Assembly (NCBI GenBank): GCA_020061705.1
Contig: JAGUXT010000062.1
Span: 1 to 64,000 of the forward strand
Length of the DNA: 64,000 nucleotides
Reading direction: 5' to 3'
Source: Halothiobacillus sp.
GTDB lineage: Bacteria; Pseudomonadota; Gammaproteobacteria; Halothiobacillales; Halothiobacillaceae
A model generated the notes under the pieces. It saw only the letters and a list, made by a program, of their open reading frames with translations, was not told where the DNA came from and searched no databases. A program made the position numbers and the translations under genes. Of this stretch, positions 47,962 to 58,354 are shown one piece after another. Positions within the stretch are counted from its first letter, which is position 1, and each line of letters begins with the position of its first letter.

Positions 47962-48064
47962 AGGACTTTCGCAAAACCGCCCCAGGGACGTTCAAGCACC
48001 TCGCCGTACTCGGTGTACTGTCTTCGTTGCTTGGCCTTGCCGGAGCAATTTTGCGTAAGCCCCT
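47962..48064. repeat. MITE-like element with terminal inverted repeats, copy 2
   Basis: Same architecture as 32425-32526: starts AGGACTTTCGCAAAACCGCC, ends TTTTGCGTAAGCCCCT, with CGCCGTACTCGGTGTACTG and TCTTCGTTGCTTGG inside. The terminal repeats are imperfect here. It lies between tilS and the glucan phosphorylase gene and probably includes or displaces its promoter region. Confidence 0.8.
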
Positions 48065-48103
48065 CGTAGAAAAGTTTCAGTTTCACCTTGATGAGATACC
48101 ACC

Positions 48104-50662
48104 ATGACCTGCACGCTGTATTCCCTGGAAGTTCAACCTGTTATCCCTGTTGAACTACAATGTTTGCACGAATTCGCTAATAACCTTGCTTACAGCTGGA
48201 GTCGCAAGATTCGCGGACTTTTCTTCAGAATGGATGGCGAGTTATGGGCGGCATGTGGTCATAATCCCAAGGTTTTCTTGCGCAGGGTGTCGCAAGAACG
48301 TGTGGACGAGGCACTGGCGGATCCAAGCTACATGTTCGATCTGGAAGAAGCTCGCGCACAGGTGCGCCGTTATCTGGCGGACCCTATTCATCCCCAACTT
48401 GCACCAAAACTTGACCCCAGTAAGGATTTAATCGCTTATTTTTGTGCGGAATATGGTTTCCACGAAAGTTTCCCGATTTATTCGGGAGGCTTGGGTATTT
48501 TGGCCGGAGATCATTGCAAGGCGGCAAGTGACCTTGGTTTGCCGTTTGTGGCGGTGGGTTTGTTATATCGTGTGGGCTATTTTAATCAGACCTTTGATAA
48601 GGATGGGCACCAAATTGAGACCTCGCCTCCGGTGGATTTTGCCGACTTGCCAGTGGTGCCCGCGCGTAATCCAAATGGTGAAGAAGTAACGTTTGCCCTG
48701 GACTATCCTGGTCGCAAAGTTCAGGTGAAAGTCTGGCAGGCAATGATTGGGCGGGTGCGTTTGTTCTTGTTGGATACTGATATTGAAGGCAATAGTGCAG
48801 AAGATCGAAAAATCACCTATCAGCTGTATGGCGGTGGGCGAGAAATGCGTATTCAGCAGGAAATTTTGCTCGGTATTGGTGGTGTCCGCGCCCTGCGAGC
48901 CCTGGATTTGCATCCCAATGTTTGGCACATGAACGAAGGGCATGCCTCCTTCATTGTTCTGGAGCGCAGCCGCGAGTGGGTAGCGCAGGGTATGAGTTTC
49001 AAGGAGGCTTTGGAGTGTACTGCGGCTAATGCAGTGTTTACCACGCATACGCCTGTACCTGCTGGACATGATGTGTTTGATGCCGGTTTGGTTGAGCACT
49101 ACTTGTCCGATATGCGTAACGCTCTCGGATTAACGGCTGGCGAGTTTATGAGTTTGGGCGATTTGGCACCATCACCGGCAAATTTCAACATGACTACTCT
49201 TGCGCTGCGTGGATCGCGCATGCACAACGGCGTGAGCAAAATTCACGGCGAAGTGGCTTCGCGTATGGAGCAGGCGCACTGGCCTGAGATTGAGCCAGAA
49301 GAAAATCCGATCGCGCATGTCACCAACGGGGTGCATGTAGGAACATGGTTGGCACGGGATTGGGCAAACTTTTTCGATCAGCTTCAGCGCGATTGGCATG
49401 AACACTTGTGTGATCGTAATTTCTGGGAGCACATGGTCGAACAAATTCCTGACCTACGCTACTGGAGCGTGCATCAGTCGCTCAAACGCGAAATGTTCGA
49501 TGATGTAGAGGCGCGAATTACCAGACAGTACCGTCGCACCGGGCGGAGTGAAACCACGTTGCACAAAGCGCTGAGCATGATTAATCAGTCCGAACAGGAC
49601 ATGCTGGTAGTCGGCTTTGCACGCCGTTTTGCCACCTACAAGCGCGCCTTGCTGGTATTTAATGATCTTGAAGCCTTGGCGCGGTTGGTCAATGATCCCC
49701 AGCGCCCGGTGGTGTTTATTTTTGCCGGTAAGGCGCACCCTGCCGATGAACCGGGGCAGGAATTGATTCGCCGAATTTGGGAAATTTCACAGCGCCCTGA
49801 GTTCCTTGGCAAAGTACTTTTGGTTGAAGGTTATGACATGGAACTGGCGCGGAAGCTCGTGACCGGGGTGGATGTGTGGCTGAATACGCCGGAGTATCCA
49901 CTTGAGGCCAGCGGCACGTCCGGGCAGAAAGCAGGATTGAATGGCGCATTAAACTTAAGCGTGCTGGATGGCTGGTGGGGCGAAGGTTTTGAAGGTGATA
50001 ACGGTTGGGGCATTGTGCCGCATGGAGCGCAGTATTCGGCAGATTATCGCAATGCCCAAGAATCACGCGATTTGATCGAAACCCTGAGTAATGATGTCAT
50101 TCCGCTGTATTTTGCGCGTGATCGCGGCAGTTATTCCAGTGGTTGGGTACAGCGCTCCAAGGCTTCCATGGCGAGTATTCTGCCGCGCTTTAATAGTGAG
50201 CGCCAAGTCCTTGATTATACGCATGAGTTTTATATCAAGGCGCTACACAATGGACGTAAGTTAGATGGTGGACATGGTGTTCTGGCGCGTGAGTTGGCGG
50301 ATTGGAAAGCGCGGGTGTGTGCGAAATGGCACAAGATCAAGGCAGAGCGTCTTGATATACCGCCAGCACATTTGATTACGGGACAGGCGCTTGAAATTCG
50401 TGTTGCAGTGGATATTGATGGCCTTATGCCTGCGGATGTACGAGTGGAGTGTCAGTTTGGTGTGCTGGATGAAAATGGTCAGTTCGTATTGCGTGCGCAT
50501 TACCTGTGTACAGCGGTCGAGCGTGATGAGCAGGGTCGTCAGCTGTATGTGTTGCACTTAGAGCCTGACATGGCGGGCTTGCAAAACTATCGACTGCGTC
50601 TGGCACCGTGGCATCCTGCGCTGACGCATCCTTATGAAATGGGCTTTATGCGCTGGTTGTAA
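48104..50662 (+). CDS. glgP: Alpha-glucan phosphorylase
   Basis: PLP-dependent GT35 enzyme releasing glucose-1-phosphate from glycogen or maltodextrin. The 852 residues match the subgroup found in many bacteria and archaea: an N-terminal DUF3417-like segment (LHEFANNLAYSWSRKIRGLF), IAYFCAEYGFHESFPIYSGGLGILAGDH, VWHMNEGHASF, GFARRFATYKRALLVFND and the PLP/substrate site EASGTSGQKAGLNGALNLSVLDGWWGE split over its conserved residues. No other glycogen genes are in the window. The TAA stop is the first triplet of the repeat at 50660-50806. Confidence 0.92.
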   Translation: MTCTLYSLEVQPVIPVELQCLHEFANNLAYSWSRKIRGLFFRMDGELWAACGHNPKVFLRRVSQERVDEALADPSYMFDLEEARAQVRRYLADPIHPQLAPKLDPSKDLIAYFCAEYGFHESFPIYSGGLGILAGDHCKAASDLGLPFVAVGLLYRVGYFNQTFDKDGHQIETSPPVDFADLPVVPARNPNGEEVTFALDYPGRKVQVKVWQAMIGRVRLFLLDTDIEGNSAEDRKITYQLYGGGREMRIQQEILLGIGGVRALRALDLHPNVWHMNEGHASFIVLERSREWVAQGMSFKEALECTAANAVFTTHTPVPAGHDVFDAGLVEHYLSDMRNALGLTAGEFMSLGDLAPSPANFNMTTLALRGSRMHNGVSKIHGEVASRMEQAHWPEIEPEENPIAHVTNGVHVGTWLARDWANFFDQLQRDWHEHLCDRNFWEHMVEQIPDLRYWSVHQSLKREMFDDVEARITRQYRRTGRSETTLHKALSMINQSEQDMLVVGFARRFATYKRALLVFNDLEALARLVNDPQRPVVFIFAGKAHPADEPGQELIRRIWEISQRPEFLGKVLLVEGYDMELARKLVTGVDVWLNTPEYPLEASGTSGQKAGLNGALNLSVLDGWWGEGFEGDNGWGIVPHGAQYSADYRNAQESRDLIETLSNDVIPLYFARDRGSYSSGWVQRSKASMASILPRFNSERQVLDYTHEFYIKALHNGRKLDGGHGVLARELADWKARVCAKWHKIKAERLDIPPAHLITGQALEIRVAVDIDGLMPADVRVECQFGVLDENGQFVLRAHYLCTAVERDEQGRQLYVLHLEPDMAGLQNYRLRLAPWHPALTHPYEMGFMRWL

Positions 50663-50806
50663 GAACCTGTTTACGATCTCGCTGAACGGCGCATTGCGGC
50701 GCAGAAATTAGCCTCAAAATGCTCACATAGTTATCTATGCTGCGCTTTTTCAGCTAATTTCTGCTTGCACTGCATCCGTTGATCAAGGTCGAAATCAGGT
50801 TCTGAG
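50660..50806 (+). repeat. Dispersed palindromic element, family 1, copy B
   Basis: Begins TAAGAACCT (its TAA is the phosphorylase stop) and contains perfect 12-bp stem arms 50701-50712 (GCAGAAATTAGC) and 50753-50764 (GCTAATTTCTGC) around a core CTCACATAG/CTATGCTGCGC. Aligns in reverse with 17547-17676. Confidence 0.8.
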
Positions 50807-50848
50807 GCGGGAAGTCTGCCGTTCATGGCAATCGTGCAGCTCATGTCG

Positions 50849-50924
50849 CCCGGATGATAATCCGGGGCAGTCATCACAACGGGCGCGACTATTCCCGGAG
50901 TCCGCTGCGCTTCATTCGGGCTAC
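50849..50924. repeat. Pair of REP-like palindromes
   Basis: A short perfect palindrome, CCCGGATGATAATCCGGG (50849-50866), is followed by CCCGGAGTCCGCTGCGCTTC with ATTCGGG (50894-50920). Both resemble the element at 1-25. They lie in the 330-base gap between the convergent glgP and der genes. Confidence 0.55.
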
Positions 50925-50992
50925 ACTGCTACGCCGCAACATGCCGCCTGGCGAGATTTGGATCAGATTCCAAGTGAGCCAGGTCGCGTCAG

Positions 50993-52453
50993 TCAGGTCT
51001 TGGGCTTTTCGCCGCGTGAAGCCTTACCCTTGTTAATTCGGCGGTCACGCTTGTCTTTGAGGTATTGCATCATGCCTTTTGTATTGCGCTCGTCGCCGGG
51101 CTGGTACGGGTTTTCATCGGTTTTGAAAATCAGGCGCACTGGCGTAGCGTAAAGCTCAAAGGTTTCGCGGAAGAATTTTTCCAGGTAGCGTTTGTACGAG
51201 CCCGGTAGGCGGTCGGTTTGCTTGCCGTGGATGATGACCGTAGGTGGAAATCGGCCACCTTGGTGGGCATAGCGCAGCTTGATACGTCGACCGTTAATCA
51301 GCGGTGGCATGTGCTTGAACTGCGCGACTTCAAGTGACTCGGTCAGGCGCGGGGTGGATAGCTTGATGCCGGCAGAGGCGTGCGCCTTCTCCACTTTATC
51401 CATCAAAAGACCCACGTTGGAACCGTGCAGTGCGGAAATAAACACTACCTCGGCGTAGTCGATAAAATCAAGGCGACGGTCAAGTTCAGTCTTGACGCGC
51501 TCGCGCTGGTCGTTGCTCAGTCCATCCCATTTGTTCATGGCGATAATAAGCGCGCAGCCACGTTCGGTAACAAAGCCGAGTAGGTGCAAGTCCTGTTCAA
51601 CCACACCTTCCTGTGCGTCAAGAATAAGTAGCACAACTTGCGCTGCATCAATGGCTTGCAGGGTTTTGACTACACTGAACTTTTCGACCATTTCGTCAAC
51701 GCGTCCACGTTTGCGTACTCCGGCGGTGTCAATCAGGGTGACAGGTTTTCCCTTGTATTCCCAAGGAATAAACACGGAGTCTCGCGTTGTACCGGGCATG
51801 TCCATGGTCACCATGCGTTCCTCGCCGAGCAGACGGTTGACGAGCGTCGATTTCCCGACATTCGGGCGGCCGATGATGGCGACTTTCATGCCTGCGGCAT
51901 CAATTGCATCGTCGTCCATGACTTCGGGGGCAGTGGGGAGGTGTGCAATCACTCGTTCAGCCAGACCAGCTAAACCGCGACCGTGTGAGGCTACGAGGCG
52001 CACCGGCTCGCCCATGCCTAGGCGACTGAATTCAGCAAATGCAGTGACTTCATCCGCACCATCCATTTTGTTGGCGACGAGAACAATGGGCTTGTTTTGG
52101 CGACGCAGTTTTTCGGCAATCGAACTATCGGCTGCTGTCAGTCCAGCGCGTGCATCAACAATAAAAATGATGACATCGGCTTCATCCACAGCGCGCCAAG
52201 TTTGATATGCCATGCGTTCGTCGAGTATCGCATCGTCACCCGATAAACCACCGGAGTCGATAATGATCGTGTCGCGAGCGCCGCTGCCGACTTCTGCATC
52301 ATCGCGCGGATCAAAGCGCGCGTTACCATACTTGCGGTCGCGGGTCAGGCCGGGCTGGTCGGCGACCAATGCATCGCGCGTTCGGGTTAAGAGATTGAAA
52401 AGTGTGGATTTACCGACATTCGGTCGGCCAACAAGGGCAATTACGGGTTTCAT
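50993..52453 (-). CDS. der: Ribosome biogenesis GTPase Der
   Basis: Double-G-domain GTPase for 50S assembly. Both P-loops are intact, GRPNVGKSTLFN (about residue 8) and GRPNVGKSTLVN (about residue 190), each followed by its DxxG, NKMD or NKWD motif, and a KH-like C-terminal domain that ends in a Lys/Arg-rich tail. Length 486. ATG 52453 (MKPVIALVG) is the family-like start; an ATG two codons upstream is also possible. In many proteobacteria der follows bamB as here. Confidence 0.96.
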   Translation of the reverse strand: MKPVIALVGRPNVGKSTLFNLLTRTRDALVADQPGLTRDRKYGNARFDPRDDAEVGSGARDTIIIDSGGLSGDDAILDERMAYQTWRAVDEADVIIFIVDARAGLTAADSSIAEKLRRQNKPIVLVANKMDGADEVTAFAEFSRLGMGEPVRLVASHGRGLAGLAERVIAHLPTAPEVMDDDAIDAAGMKVAIIGRPNVGKSTLVNRLLGEERMVTMDMPGTTRDSVFIPWEYKGKPVTLIDTAGVRKRGRVDEMVEKFSVVKTLQAIDAAQVVLLILDAQEGVVEQDLHLLGFVTERGCALIIAMNKWDGLSNDQRERVKTELDRRLDFIDYAEVVFISALHGSNVGLLMDKVEKAHASAGIKLSTPRLTESLEVAQFKHMPPLINGRRIKLRYAHQGGRFPPTVIIHGKQTDRLPGSYKRYLEKFFRETFELYATPVRLIFKTDENPYQPGDERNTKGMMQYLKDKRDRRINKGKASRGEKPKT

Positions 52454-52522
52454 TAGCATGCGGTCAAAAAGTGTTGGCGTGCATTGTACTGTGTTCGACA
52501 GTTCATGGCATGGAACTCATTT

Positions 52523-52608
52523 AGGACTTACGCAAAATCGCCTCAGTGGCGTTCATTAGTGTACTGTCTTCGGCGTTTAGCCTCGCGTGAACACCTTTGC
52601 GTAAGCCC
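52523..52608. repeat. MITE-like element with terminal inverted repeats, copy 3 (deleted)
   Basis: Starts AGGACTTACGCAAAATCGCC and ends CTTTGCGTAAGCCC; the middle shares GTGTACTGTCTTCGGCG with copies 1 and 2 but has lost about 17 bases. It sits between der and the DUF945-like gene, eight bases from the latter's stop. Confidence 0.75.
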
Positions 52609-52616
52609 AATAAAAA

Positions 52617-53909
52617 TTATTGCAGTTGTGGCTTGAGCGGCACGCGCCGATTGGAAAGGCTCATTTCACCGCGCCACAGGTCAAGTGTGGCGCTGAGTTG
52701 TCCAGGCAGCGGCGCGTCCAGCCAGCCTTGCCGACGCAGATTTTCCAGTTGTTCCAACGCAGCCTGTGGGGTCTGTGCCCAGCCCATGTCAAGCATCCAT
52801 GCGACGAGTGTAGGTTGACTGAGTTCGGTGTAAACATGAAGCTCCAAATCGCGCCAATCCTGTACTGGGGAATGTGTGCTCAACTCCCCGCTAACGAATA
52901 ATTGACCCTGCGCCTGGCTGAGTTCAAACACTTCGAGCCTTATGTTGCCCTCATCCAAAGCGTAGGTAAAAGCATTAAGCGCAGGTATTTTTGAACGCAT
53001 CAGGGCGCTAACATCGACGCTGCTCCATAGTGCACTCCAGTGAACGTTTTGCCAGTTTAGGCGTGTGTTTAGGTGTCCCAGCTCAATGTTGTTACTTAGC
53101 CCCAGGCTGCTGAGGTTGATACCGCGCGCCGAAGACCAGGCCGCACTGATTTGCGTGGATTTGGCAAACAATACGTCGATGCGTGGTTGTTCAAGCAATA
53201 TCGACGGTGGTAATGCGGGCATGAGCATTGGATTGTTGTTGGAGGTATTCGACAGTGCAATCCATGCAGCGCGCAGTGCATCGGCACTGAAGTCGCCTTG
53301 ACGCTCACCGTGGTCACGCTGCAAATTGGTGCGGATAACCACGTCCGCTACGATCAATTCACCGGCGGGCGCAAGCCATTTGAGTCCTGGAAGGCGCAAT
53401 TCGCCACGACACTGAGACGAATCGTTATGAATGAGTGATCGCAGCCGAATCTCGCCGAGATTTTGCGTCGCGTCATGCAGCTGCCCACCCAAGTGAATCA
53501 GGCCGAAAAGGTCAGCGTAAAGCCAACCATCCACCGCGCTTTGTGCTGGGAAAATACTTATCCCGCCTTGGGTCGGTAAGCGAGTGTTTACAGAAAACCA
53601 ACCCCATGCCGCGTGTGCCTCGGGATTGGAGCCTAGCCACGGCCCATGGTGCATGGCGAGATGCAGCTCGACCGGTTCACGTAAAAGATCAGATTGAATT
53701 GACACTGTGGCCGAAGATGACCATATCCCCTGCTGATAGTCGCGCACCCGGGCTTGGGCATGCACATTGCCCGCAATTTTCTCCAACGTGACGGCGAGAT
53801 GGTTATGCAGATACATGCCGGCTTGCCAAGGCAACACAATGCCGGCGAGCAAACAAAAAAGCCCTGCCCACAAGGGCAAGGCCAGATTTTTGATGACGGG
53901 GGACAGCAT
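52617..53909 (-). CDS. DUF945/YdgA-like protein
   Basis: A 430-residue protein of uncertain function. An N-terminal membrane helix (about 11-30) is followed by YLHNHLAVTLEKIAGNVHAQARVRDYQQGIWSSSATVSI, split over the pattern that opens DUF945 (YdgA) proteins, and the C-terminal half has the helix-rich SQPTLVAWMLDMGWAQTPQAALEQLENL ending that fits the family. DUF945 proteins are periplasmic or inner-membrane. It overlaps bamB's stop by one base and may be cotranscribed with it. Family placement is moderate. Confidence 0.6.
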   Translation of the reverse strand: MLSPVIKNLALPLWAGLFCLLAGIVLPWQAGMYLHNHLAVTLEKIAGNVHAQARVRDYQQGIWSSSATVSIQSDLLREPVELHLAMHHGPWLGSNPEAHAAWGWFSVNTRLPTQGGISIFPAQSAVDGWLYADLFGLIHLGGQLHDATQNLGEIRLRSLIHNDSSQCRGELRLPGLKWLAPAGELIVADVVIRTNLQRDHGERQGDFSADALRAAWIALSNTSNNNPMLMPALPPSILLEQPRIDVLFAKSTQISAAWSSARGINLSSLGLSNNIELGHLNTRLNWQNVHWSALWSSVDVSALMRSKIPALNAFTYALDEGNIRLEVFELSQAQGQLFVSGELSTHSPVQDWRDLELHVYTELSQPTLVAWMLDMGWAQTPQAALEQLENLRRQGWLDAPLPGQLSATLDLWRGEMSLSNRRVPLKPQLQ

Positions 53910-55126
53910 TACTTTCGTGCGACGGTGTTGCTGCTGGTCAGTGCGACGATGCGACCTTCGCGGGCTTCGATAAAAATGCGTTCACCATCGGTGACAGGTG
54001 CGCGCGGAATGGCACTATTGGCGGCGCGTGTGCGTGCCAACATGCGACCATCTTCGGCAGCGAACCAATGCACATAACCTTCCTTATCACCCACAACCAA
54101 CTGGCCGTTTAATAACAGCGGCGCACTGACGTTGCGCGCATGCAATGCATCCTGTGACCAGAGCGTGCGCCCGGTGCGGCGGTCTATGGCCAGGAGATGG
54201 CTGTTGGCGTCCGTGAGGTAGATCGCCGTGGCATCCAGCGTGATATTGCTAAAGCCGGACATATTCGTTGCCCAAACGACCTGGGCTGTTGCAGCGTCGA
54301 CGGCAATCAGGCGACCTTGGTAGGCGAGCGCATAAATTACGCCGCGATCAAACAAGGGCGTGCTGTCTACGTCGACCATGCGTTCAACATCGTTGCGCCC
54401 CCTTGGTAGAGCAACGTTAATAGTGAATAAACGCCGTCCACTGCCCAGCTCATAAGCACTAAAATCACCGTTATCGAAGCCAGCCAACACGGCATCCTGC
54501 ATCAAAATAGGCTGGCTGGTGCCTTGTAAGGACAGTGGCGGTACAGGGCGCGCATCAGACCAGAGGCGTTCGCCATTACTACTATTGAGTATTACCAGGC
54601 GGCCATCGGCGGTACGCAGAGCAACACTTAACGGGCCGACGGCCGCAGGTGAGTTCACCGTGCTGCCAATATCGCTTTTCCACAGCAGCGTGCCATTGGC
54701 TAAATCAAGCGCGGCAACTTCACCACGTAGACCCGTAATAACAACTTTGTCTCCGCCTCCACCGACACCGCCCGCAACGGCAAAGCCCAACTCTGAGCGC
54801 CAGCGTTGCTCGCCCGTGCGCGAGTCAAAGGCCACGACCTGACCACGAGCGTCAGTGGCTACCAACACGCTGCCCAACGCAGAACGACCAACCCAAGGGG
54901 TCAGACTAAGTTGGGCGTTACGATCCGCTGAACCCATGCCATAAGACCATACATCTTGTGTCGTGATGCTGGCTGTAAACTCTTTCAGCGGCGCGGGTGG
55001 GTCAACGTGATCCTTTTTTGCCGCGCAACCGCCGACCAAAGAAGCCACGGTGATGAGTGTTGCGGCAATAAGCGTCGCTTTACGGTAAGTTGAGCGCAGC
55101 GATTTATTGAGCAGCAGGTGTTGCAT
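53909..55126 (-). CDS. bamB: Outer-membrane assembly lipoprotein BamB
   Basis: Beta-propeller lipoprotein of the BAM complex that inserts outer-membrane proteins. The start at 55126 has GGAGG 9 bases upstream and gives a lipoprotein signal ending LVGGC (Cys about 34); the longer frame from 55231 has no such support. Repeated propeller blades with G-W/RS motifs follow, such as GEQRWRSELGFAV, NGTLLWKSDIGS, NGERLWSDARPVP and TGRTLWSQDAL. Length 405. It overlaps the yfgM gene by 23 bases. Confidence 0.94.
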   Translation of the reverse strand: MQHLLLNKSLRSTYRKATLIAATLITVASLVGGCAAKKDHVDPPAPLKEFTASITTQDVWSYGMGSADRNAQLSLTPWVGRSALGSVLVATDARGQVVAFDSRTGEQRWRSELGFAVAGGVGGGGDKVVITGLRGEVAALDLANGTLLWKSDIGSTVNSPAAVGPLSVALRTADGRLVILNSSNGERLWSDARPVPPLSLQGTSQPILMQDAVLAGFDNGDFSAYELGSGRRLFTINVALPRGRNDVERMVDVDSTPLFDRGVIYALAYQGRLIAVDAATAQVVWATNMSGFSNITLDATAIYLTDANSHLLAIDRRTGRTLWSQDALHARNVSAPLLLNGQLVVGDKEGYVHWFAAEDGRMLARTRAANSAIPRAPVTDGERIFIEAREGRIVALTSSNTVARK

Positions 55127-55799
55127 GGCTAGCGCCTCCGAGATCATCGCGTTTAATGCGTAGTAAACCAGTTTCCAGGCCAAGCAAGGTGGCTTGGGCC
55201 AAGGCGGCATCATAAGCCTTGCGTGCGTCATCCAGGCGGGCTTGTGACACTAAAATATCGCCGCGCAGGGCATCGGCATCGCTACGGTACGCCTCAGGCC
55301 AAAAACCTTCCAATGTTTTAAGTGCGGCATCGGCTTGACCCGTGCCCCACAGCAAATGTGCAAGGCGCAATTTTGCCAGCGGGCGGATGGCTTCGTTCTT
55401 AGCGTGTTCGCTCAAATGCTCAAGGCGTGCTCTGGCGGCATCGGCTTGCTGGCTTTCAATATCCATGCGTGCCAGATTCAGCGTGGCAAGCTCGGCGTAT
55501 AAGCTGTCAGGAAATTCACCCACCAGCTGTTCAGCCAATGCTCGTGGCTTTTGAAAGTCAGGTGCGACGGGGCCTTTTTTTTCGGTATTGGTCGTTTCTG
55601 CACTTTCCAATGCCACTGTCATTTCAGCGAAAACCTGCCCGGCACGTTGAGCTTGCAGCTCCTTTTGTCCTTGCCAGTATTGCCAGCCTAGACTTAGCAC
55701 AGCTGCAAGCACCAATCCGCTGATAACGGAAACACCATTTTTGCGCCACCAGCTTTTAAATGCCTCGACTTGTTCTTCTTCACTTGGTTCGTAAGCCAC
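55104..55799 (-). CDS. yfgM: YfgM-family TPR protein
   Basis: Inner-membrane ancillary subunit of the SecYEG translocon that passes substrates to periplasmic chaperones. It begins MAYEPSEEEQVEAFKSWWRKNG, has one membrane helix (about 24-44), and TPR-like helices after it, including LAEQLVGEFPDSLYAELATLNLARM. Length 231. It lies between hisS and bamB as usual. Confidence 0.92.
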   Translation of the reverse strand: MAYEPSEEEQVEAFKSWWRKNGVSVISGLVLAAVLSLGWQYWQGQKELQAQRAGQVFAEMTVALESAETTNTEKKGPVAPDFQKPRALAEQLVGEFPDSLYAELATLNLARMDIESQQADAARARLEHLSEHAKNEAIRPLAKLRLAHLLWGTGQADAALKTLEGFWPEAYRSDADALRGDILVSQARLDDARKAYDAALAQATLLGLETGLLRIKRDDLGGASHATPAAQ

Positions 55800-55843
55800 G
55801 CAATATCCTCAAATACATTAAATCGTCAAAGTAACCCAAGCTG

Positions 55844-57142
55844 CTAGGGTTGCACGTGTTTGGTTAAATACTCGGCCAAGGCATCAAACGCTACGGCGAT
55901 CTGTTCAGCGTCCTGACGCAAGGGTTTGATTTGAGCCTGTCCTCGCTTCACCTCGTCTTCACCCAAAATCAGTGCAAAGGCTGCGCCGGATTTATCCGCA
56001 CGCTTGAATTGTGCCTTAATACTACCGCCACCTGCATTGGCATGAATGCGAACACCGGGCAGGGTATCACGCATGCGCTCGGCCAAAACCAAAGCTTCAC
56101 GCTCCGCTTCTGCACCAAGGGCCACAATGTAAACATGCGGTGCGGCAGCAATGGCTTGCGCCTCACCGTAAGCCTCGCCGAGCAGGGCAAGCAGGCGTTC
56201 AAGTCCAATGGCGAAACCCGCAGCCGGAGTGTGCGAACCACCGAGTTGTTCGACCAGGCCATCAAAACGCCCGCCCGCACAAATCGTGCCTTGTGCGCCC
56301 AAACGGGTGGTCACCCATTCGAACACGGTCTTGTTGTAGTAATCCAGACCACGCACCAGCTTGGGATTGACTTCATAACGGATGCCCGCCGCATGGAGCA
56401 AGTCACACAGACGAAGGAAGTCGGCACGCGATTCATCGTCCAAGTGCTCATCCAAGCACGGTGCATTCAATAGAATGGCTTGAACATCGGGATTTTTTGA
56501 ATCCAGCACACGCAATGGATTGGTTTCAAGACGGCGCAGGCTGTCTTCGTCCAGCATGGCCGCATGTTGGCGCAAGTAACTGACGAGGTGCTCACGATAG
56601 ACCGCGCGCGCGGCATTGCTACCCAGTGTGTTGATTTGCAGTGCAACTTCATCGGCCAGGCCAAGCAGTCTCCAAAGACGGGCTACCATCAGAATCAACT
56701 CTGCATCCATCTCGGGCGTGGACACGCCGAAAGTTTCCACCCCGAGTTGGTGAAACTGCCGATAGCGGCCTTTTTGAGGGCGTTCATGGCGGAACATCGG
56801 TCCCATGTACCACAGACGTTGTTGCTGATTGTGTAGCAAACCATGTTCAAGGCATGCGCGTACGCAGGAGGCTGTACCTTCGGGACGCAGGGTCAGGCTC
56901 TCACCGTTGCGATCCTCAAAGGTGTACATCTCTTTTTCCACGATGTCGGTGACTTCGCCGATGGAGCGTTTGAACAGCGCAGTGCTTTCCACTGCAGGCA
57001 TACGGATTTCACGGTACGCGTAACTCGTCATTAAGTCGCGCAGAATGGCTTCAAGACGCTGCCAGCCAGGGGTGTCGCTTGGTAGCGCATCGTGCATGCC
57101 GCGTATGGATTGGATTGTGCTTGGTTTAGATGGTTTGGTCAT
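55844..57142 (-). CDS. hisS: Histidine-tRNA ligase
   Basis: Class II synthetase. Motif 1 region [18 protein letters not shown], motif 2 [21 protein letters not shown] split over its arginines, the HisA-specific [15 protein letters not shown], and motif 3 [12 protein letters not shown] are present, then the anticodon-binding domain. ATG 57142; length 432. hisS lies between ispG and yfgM as in many proteobacteria. Confidence 0.97.
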   Translation of the reverse strand: MTKPSKPSTIQSIRGMHDALPSDTPGWQRLEAILRDLMTSYAYREIRMPAVESTALFKRSIGEVTDIVEKEMYTFEDRNGESLTLRPEGTASCVRACLEHGLLHNQQQRLWYMGPMFRHERPQKGRYRQFHQLGVETFGVSTPEMDAELILMVARLWRLLGLADEVALQINTLGSNAARAVYREHLVSYLRQHAAMLDEDSLRRLETNPLRVLDSKNPDVQAILLNAPCLDEHLDDESRADFLRLCDLLHAAGIRYEVNPKLVRGLDYYNKTVFEWVTTRLGAQGTICAGGRFDGLVEQLGGSHTPAAGFAIGLERLLALLGEAYGEAQAIAAAPHVYIVALGAEAEREALVLAERMRDTLPGVRIHANAGGGSIKAQFKRADKSGAAFALILGEDEVKRGQAQIKPLRQDAEQIAVAFDALAEYLTKHVQP

Positions 57143-57200
57143 AATTCATTTTTTGCCGCAGAGGGCACAGAGTTTACGGAGAAAAAGTCTTTTGCTTTTC

Positions 57201-58319
57201 TTAAGCTTTCTCTGTGCCCCCGGTGTTCTCGGTAGCTAATTTATTGATTTCAATGCGTTCTAGGATGGTTCGCTCCAGTTCATCGACCAGGTTTTCGTTG
57301 GTGACCTTGTGGTGTGGCTGGCCGTCGATATACAACAGATTGGGCTTGCCGCCGGTCAAACCCACCGCAACTTCGCGCGCTTCTCCGGGGCCGTTGACCA
57401 CACAGCCAATCACCGCGACATCCAAGGGTGTGGAAATACCCTCAAGGCGTTGTTCCAGCATATTGACGACTTTAATCACATCAAACTCCTGACGTGAGCA
57501 CGACGGGCAGGCAATAAGATTGATGCCGCGTGAGCGCAGGTGCAGGCTTTTGAGAATATCCCAGCCGACCTTGATTTCTTCTACCGGGTCGGCGGCGAGT
57601 GAGACACGAATCGTGTCGCCGATGCCCTCGGAGAGCAGCAGACCCAAGCCGATGGCCGACTTGACCGCGCCGGAACGCAGGCTGCCAGCCTCGGTAATGC
57701 CCAGGTGCAGCGGCTGTTCGATCTGTTTGGCCAATAAACGATAGGCTTCGACGGTTAAAAATACATCCGAAGCCTTGAGACTGACCTTGAAGTCCGGGTA
57801 GTTGAGGCGATCCAGAATTTCAACGTGACGCAGGGCGGATTCAACCATTGCTTCCGGGGTCGGTTCGCCATACTTTTCCTGCAAATCCTTTTCCAGCGAG
57901 CCAGCATTCACGCCGATACGGATGGGAATACCTTTGTCGCGCGCGGCTTCGATGACAGCGCGTACACGATCTTCGCGCCCGATATTGCCGGGATTGATGC
58001 GCAGGCAATCGGCACCCAGTTCGGCCACGCGCAGGGCAATGCGGTAGTCGAAGTGAATATCGGTAATGAGCGCAAAGCAGCCGACGCGCTTTTTAATTGC
58101 ACCAAAGGCTTCTGCGGCCTCCATGCTGGGCACGGAAACACGCACGATATCCGCTCCGGCGTGGCGCAGGGCGTTGATTTGCGCCACGGTAGCCTCAACG
58201 TCGCAGGTTTCGGTGTTGGTCATGCTTTGCACGCTCACCGGTGCATCCCCACCCACGGGGATTTTGCCGACCATGATTTGGCGTGATAGGCGGCGCGGTA
58301 TGGTATGAGTGTGCTGCAT
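57201..58319 (-). CDS. ispG: 4-hydroxy-3-methylbut-2-enyl-diphosphate synthase
   Basis: Iron-sulfur enzyme of the MEP isoprenoid pathway. TIM-barrel half begins [21 protein letters not shown]; the [4Fe-4S] ligands are seen as [10 protein letters not shown] and [10 protein letters not shown] in the C-terminal part. Length 372. Start ATG 58319. It follows rodZ in the conserved cluster. Confidence 0.97.
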   Translation of the reverse strand: MQHTHTIPRRLSRQIMVGKIPVGGDAPVSVQSMTNTETCDVEATVAQINALRHAGADIVRVSVPSMEAAEAFGAIKKRVGCFALITDIHFDYRIALRVAELGADCLRINPGNIGREDRVRAVIEAARDKGIPIRIGVNAGSLEKDLQEKYGEPTPEAMVESALRHVEILDRLNYPDFKVSLKASDVFLTVEAYRLLAKQIEQPLHLGITEAGSLRSGAVKSAIGLGLLLSEGIGDTIRVSLAADPVEEIKVGWDILKSLHLRSRGINLIACPSCSRQEFDVIKVVNMLEQRLEGISTPLDVAVIGCVVNGPGEAREVAVGLTGGKPNLLYIDGQPHHKVTNENLVDELERTILERIEINKLATENTGGTEKA

Positions 58320-58354
58320 GATGTTCTGCGCTGATTGGGGTAAGCTGTGAAATG

